Part shown: positions 61,552-64,000 of the stretch, in pieces
Layout: the number at the start of each line of letters is the position of its first letter
Position numbering within the stretch: position 1 is the stretch's first letter
Origin: Variovorax sp. Root473
GTDB taxonomy: Bacteria; Pseudomonadota; Gammaproteobacteria; Burkholderiales; Burkholderiaceae_C
Direction: 5' to 3'
Assembly: GCF_001426505.1 (NCBI RefSeq)
Contig: NZ_LMEV01000015.1
Location: forward strand, 218,336 to 282,335
Length of the DNA stretch: 64,000 bases
Notes under the pieces: model-generated
Database searches by the model: none
Told to the model about the DNA's origin: nothing
The model's input: the letters and a program-made list of their open reading frames with translations, nothing else
Translations under genes and position numbers: made by a program

Positions 61552-62517
61552 CTAGGAGAGTCGTTTGACACCCGGCAGCTCGCACGCGTAGATCGCGTTG
61601 CGCAGCGCCGCAATCGCCTCGTAGCGCGTGAAGGTGCGGCGCCAGGCCAGCACCACGCGGCGCATCGGCGGGTCGCGGTCCTGCGCGTCGCGCACGGGCA
61701 GGTAGCGCACCATCTGCTCGGAATCCTTGCGGCCCTTGCCCCTGGGCTTGAGCGCCTCGGCCGGCACCGACAGCCGCGGCACCAGCGTCACGCCCATGCC
61801 CGAGGCCACCATGTGCTTGATGGTCTCCAGCGACGAGCCCTCGAAGCTCTTGCGGATGCCCTCGGCGTTGCTCGAGAAGCGCGCGAACTCGGGGCACACC
61901 TCCAGCACGTGGTCGCGGAAACAGTGGCCCGTGCCCAGCAGCAGCATCGTCTCGTTCTGCAGCTCTTCCGACGTGATCGACTCGCGGTCGGCGAACTTGT
62001 GCTTCACCGGCAGCGCCGCCATGAACGGCTCGTCGTACAGCGGCGCCATCGCCAGCCCCGTGTCGGGAAAGGGCTCGGCCATGATCGCGCAGTCGATCTC
62101 GCCGGCACGCAGCATCTCGAGCAGCTTGACCGTGAAGTTCTCCTGCAGCACCAGCGGCATCTGCGGCGTGCGCGCGATCACCTGGCGCACCAGGTCGGGC
62201 AGCAGGTACGGCCCGATCGTGTAGATCACGCCCAGGTTCAGCGGGCCGGCCAGCGGGTCTTTTCCGCGCTTGGCAATCTCCTTGATGCTGGCGGCCTGGT
62301 CGAGCACGCTCTGCGCCTGCTGGACGATCTGCTCGCCGAGCGGCGTCACGGTCACTTCACCGGCGCTGCGCTCGAAGAGCTTGACCTCGAGTTCGTCCTC
62401 GAGCTTCTTGATGGCCACCGAAAGCGTCGGCTGGGACACATAGCAGGCCTCGGCCGCCTTGCCGAAGTGCCGCTCGCGGGCGACTGCGACGATGTATTTG
62501 AGTTCGGTGAGAGTCAT
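61552..62517 (-). CDS. oxyR: Hydrogen peroxide-responsive regulator OxyR
   Basis: A 321-residue LysR-type regulator. MTLTELKYIVAVARERHFGK begins the HTH. The redox cysteines are at C199 and C208 (GHCFRDHVLEVC), the same numbers as in E. coli OxyR, where they form the peroxide-induced disulfide. The ATG at 62517 is the natural start; a TTG four codons earlier has no support. The dps gene follows on the same strand. Confidence 0.96.
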   Translation of the reverse strand: MTLTELKYIVAVARERHFGKAAEACYVSQPTLSVAIKKLEDELEVKLFERSAGEVTVTPLGEQIVQQAQSVLDQAASIKEIAKRGKDPLAGPLNLGVIYTIGPYLLPDLVRQVIARTPQMPLVLQENFTVKLLEMLRAGEIDCAIMAEPFPDTGLAMAPLYDEPFMAALPVKHKFADRESITSEELQNETMLLLGTGHCFRDHVLEVCPEFARFSSNAEGIRKSFEGSSLETIKHMVASGMGVTLVPRLSVPAEALKPRGKGRKDSEQMVRYLPVRDAQDRDPPMRRVVLAWRRTFTRYEAIAALRNAIYACELPGVKRLS

Positions 62518-62651
62518 AGCTTGCGTCAATTATGCGCAAGGGTGTGTGACCCGGCTGGGGCGGGGTTAAAAGTCGCGGGCTGCGATCAGCCAGCGCGGCC
62601 CCAGGCCCATTGCACTGGTTGCCCGCCGTTCAAGGGCATCGGCTCCCCTTG

Positions 62652-63091
62652 ATGGACATGTATTTCGAAGCACTGGTTGCGGGCGTTGGATTGCCCAGCA
62701 AGGCCGAAATGCCAAACGAAGTCAGCGTCGATTTTGAGGTCCACCCTGCGCTCGACGAGCGCCTTCGGCGACTACGCCGCCTGGACCAGGAGGAGGAAAG
62801 ACAGAACGTAGTCAAGCCGGCGAAACGGTCCAAACCGGATGCGTTATCACATGGAACTGTGCTGGCGTTGGCGGGCATCGCGTGCGTCCACATCCATCGC
62901 GGACGCCAGGCTGAACGAAAGCCTGGCTGTTCGTGCTCGTACTGGCCGGCGCCGCGTTGCTCTACCTCGGTGCGCGTCACCTGCTCATCTACCCACGCGA
63001 TACAGGCTCACGTCTCGAAACCTACATGGCCGCCGTGACGTTCGCCCCCTGCATCGTTTCAGGACTCGTCGCCCTGTTCCTCAAGCCTTGA
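62652..63091 (+). pseudogene. Decayed or frameshifted small membrane-protein gene
   Basis: The stretch between oxyR and the carboxylase gene has no intact gene. One frame from the ATG at 62652 reads MDMYFEALVAGVGLPSKAEM and continues as polar sequence (HPALDERLRRLRRLDQEEER). After about 62912 the coding signal moves to another frame, which runs to TGA at 63089-63091 and encodes AWLFVLVLAGAALLYLGARH and MAAVTFAPCIVSGLVALFLK, two clear membrane helices with no start codon of their own. The base composition is lower in GC than the neighbours. A frameshifted gene, maybe acquired, explains this best; sequencing error is the alternative. Confidence 0.5.
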
Positions 63092-63104
63092 CGGCTGCTT
63101 CCAC

Positions 63105-64000
63105 TCAGCCAATGCGCGCGATCGCCGTCCCCGCCGCCACATAGCCCCCCGCCGCCGCGGCAAAAGCGATGCGCCCCGCGCGATGCGCGACGACCTGCAT
63201 CTCCATCTTCATCGCCTCCATCACCGCGATCACCGCGCCTTCGACGACCTCGTCACCGTCGGCGACTTTCCATCCTTGCAACGTGCCCGACACCGGCGCC
63301 GCCACGGCGGCCGCATCGACCGCTGGTGCGTTCGCAACGCCAGGCGAAGCAGCAACACCAGCACCACCCGCCGCCGCCAACCCACGCAGCAACTCCGCCG
63401 GCAGCCCCAGCGACATGCGCCGCCCGTCGATCTCGATGGCCGTGCGGTGCAGCGACGCATCCGGCAGCGGATCGGGCCGCATGCCTGCCGCTTCGTCGTT
63501 CGCAAAGTCGGTCTCGATCCAGCGGGTGTGGACCTTGAAGGCGTCTTCCGACACGAAGTCGGGGTGCGCCATCACGGCGCGGTGAAACGGCAGCACGGTC
63601 GCCAGGCCTTCGATGCGGAATTCCTTCAGCGCGCGGCGTGCGCGTGCGATCGCCCGGGCGCGCGTGGCGCCGGTGACGATGAGCTTGGCCATCAGCGAGT
63701 CGAAGGTGCCGGGCACCTGCGAGCCGGCGTCCACGCCGGTGTCGACCCGCACGCCGGGGCCCGAGGGTGCGTCGAACACATGGACGGGGCCGGGCGTCGG
63801 CAGGAAGCCGCGGCCCACGTCTTCGGCGTTGATGCGGAACTCGAAGGAGTGGCCGCGCGGCGCGGGCGTCTCCTTGATGGACAACGGCAGGCCTTGCGCG
63901 ATGCGCAGCTGTTCGATGACGAGGTCGATGCCGGTGGTTTCCTCGGTCACGGGGTGCTCGACCTGCAGGCGCGTGTTGACCTCGAGGAAGGAAATCGCGC
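63105..64000 (-). CDS. Biotin-dependent acyl-CoA carboxylase, alpha subunit (partial)
   Basis: The C-terminal 298 residues of a combined biotin carboxylase/biotin carrier protein; the N-terminal part lies beyond the window. FLEVNTRLQVEHPVTEETTG and EFRINAEDVGRGFLPTPGPV end the ATP-grasp biotin carboxylase domain, and EAMKMEMQV near the C-terminus holds the biotinylated lysine. Such subunits, with a separate carboxyltransferase, carboxylate acetyl-, propionyl-, methylcrotonyl- or geranyl-CoA; which one cannot be told without the partner gene. The linker between domains is rich in Ala, Val and Gly. Confidence 0.9.
   Translation of the reverse strand, partial: AISFLEVNTRLQVEHPVTEETTGIDLVIEQLRIAQGLPLSIKETPAPRGHSFEFRINAEDVGRGFLPTPGPVHVFDAPSGPGVRVDTGVDAGSQVPGTFDSLMAKLIVTGATRARAIARARRALKEFRIEGLATVLPFHRAVMAHPDFVSEDAFKVHTRWIETDFANDEAAGMRPDPLPDASLHRTAIEIDGRRMSLGLPAELLRGLAAAGGAGVAASPGVANAPAVDAAAVAAPVSGTLQGWKVADGDEVVEGAVIAVMEAMKMEMQVVAHRAGRIAFAAAAGGYVAAGTAIARIG

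Overview
The window looks like a chromosomal piece of a high-GC betaproteobacterium of the Comamonadaceae, most likely Variovorax or a close relative. This rests on the GC-rich codon use, the gene order of the ribosomal block, four stand-alone Bug-type (TctC) solute receptors, a quinohaemoprotein alcohol dehydrogenase of the Comamonas type, and the density of aromatic and organic acid catabolic genes. No phage, insertion sequence or CRISPR array is visible. Genus assignment is inference.

Layout. 1-6.9 kb: end of an Fe/Mn superoxide dismutase gene, a large membrane protein with a serine-hydrolase signature, a glyoxalase-fold protein, a Bug receptor, and a minus-strand operon of a Crp/Fnr-type regulator, an unknown protein, an SDR and a small unknown protein. 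7-15.5 kb: a plus-strand operon divergent from the regulator, encoding an acyl-CoA ligase, a complete branched-chain-amino-acid-type ABC importer (ATPase, two permeases, binding protein, second ATPase) and a PaaK-like ligase, probably for uptake and CoA activation of a carboxylic acid. 15.6-25 kb: an M48 peptidase fused to a pilin-like tail, a Bug receptor, a large lipoprotein, a LuxR regulator, and a PQQ/haem c alcohol dehydrogenase divergent from an AcoR-like regulator that lacks its AAA+ domain.

25-30 kb: an IclR regulator divergent from aconitase-type large and small subunits, an isocitrate-lyase/PEP-mutase-family lyase and a Bug receptor, together a candidate pathway for a substituted malate. 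30-34 kb: a xylose-type ABC importer with a ROK repressor in the order xylF-xylH-xylG-ROK, preceded by a perfect inverted repeat resembling a XylR operator. 34-40 kb: an orphan two-component 2-oxoacid/acetoin dehydrogenase E1, a MarR regulator, an SDR/LysR divergent pair, a Bug receptor and a DUF1840 protein. 40-48.5 kb: a cyclopropane fatty acid synthase, then a compact operon for aerobic 2-aminobenzoyl-CoA-type metabolism (flavin monooxygenase/OYE fusion, MarR, enoyl-CoA hydratase, acyl-CoA dehydrogenase, CoA ligase, Rid-family protein).

48.6-57.8 kb: an initiator tRNA gene and the minus-strand spc-alpha ribosomal operon from rplN to rplQ, with secY, rpmJ and rpoA and without infA. The cluster starts at rplN with its own strong promoter, so it is separated from the S10 part. 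57.8-64 kb: a phytase-like esterase lipoprotein with proC, then ubiA, dps and oxyR on the minus strand, a decayed membrane-protein gene, and the C-terminal part of a biotin-dependent acyl-CoA carboxylase alpha subunit running off the window.

Two catabolic operons (6979 and 41527) appear to start on leaderless or nearly leaderless mRNAs, each with an inverted repeat placed on its promoter by the adjacent regulator. All function calls are from reading the sequence; no database search was run.
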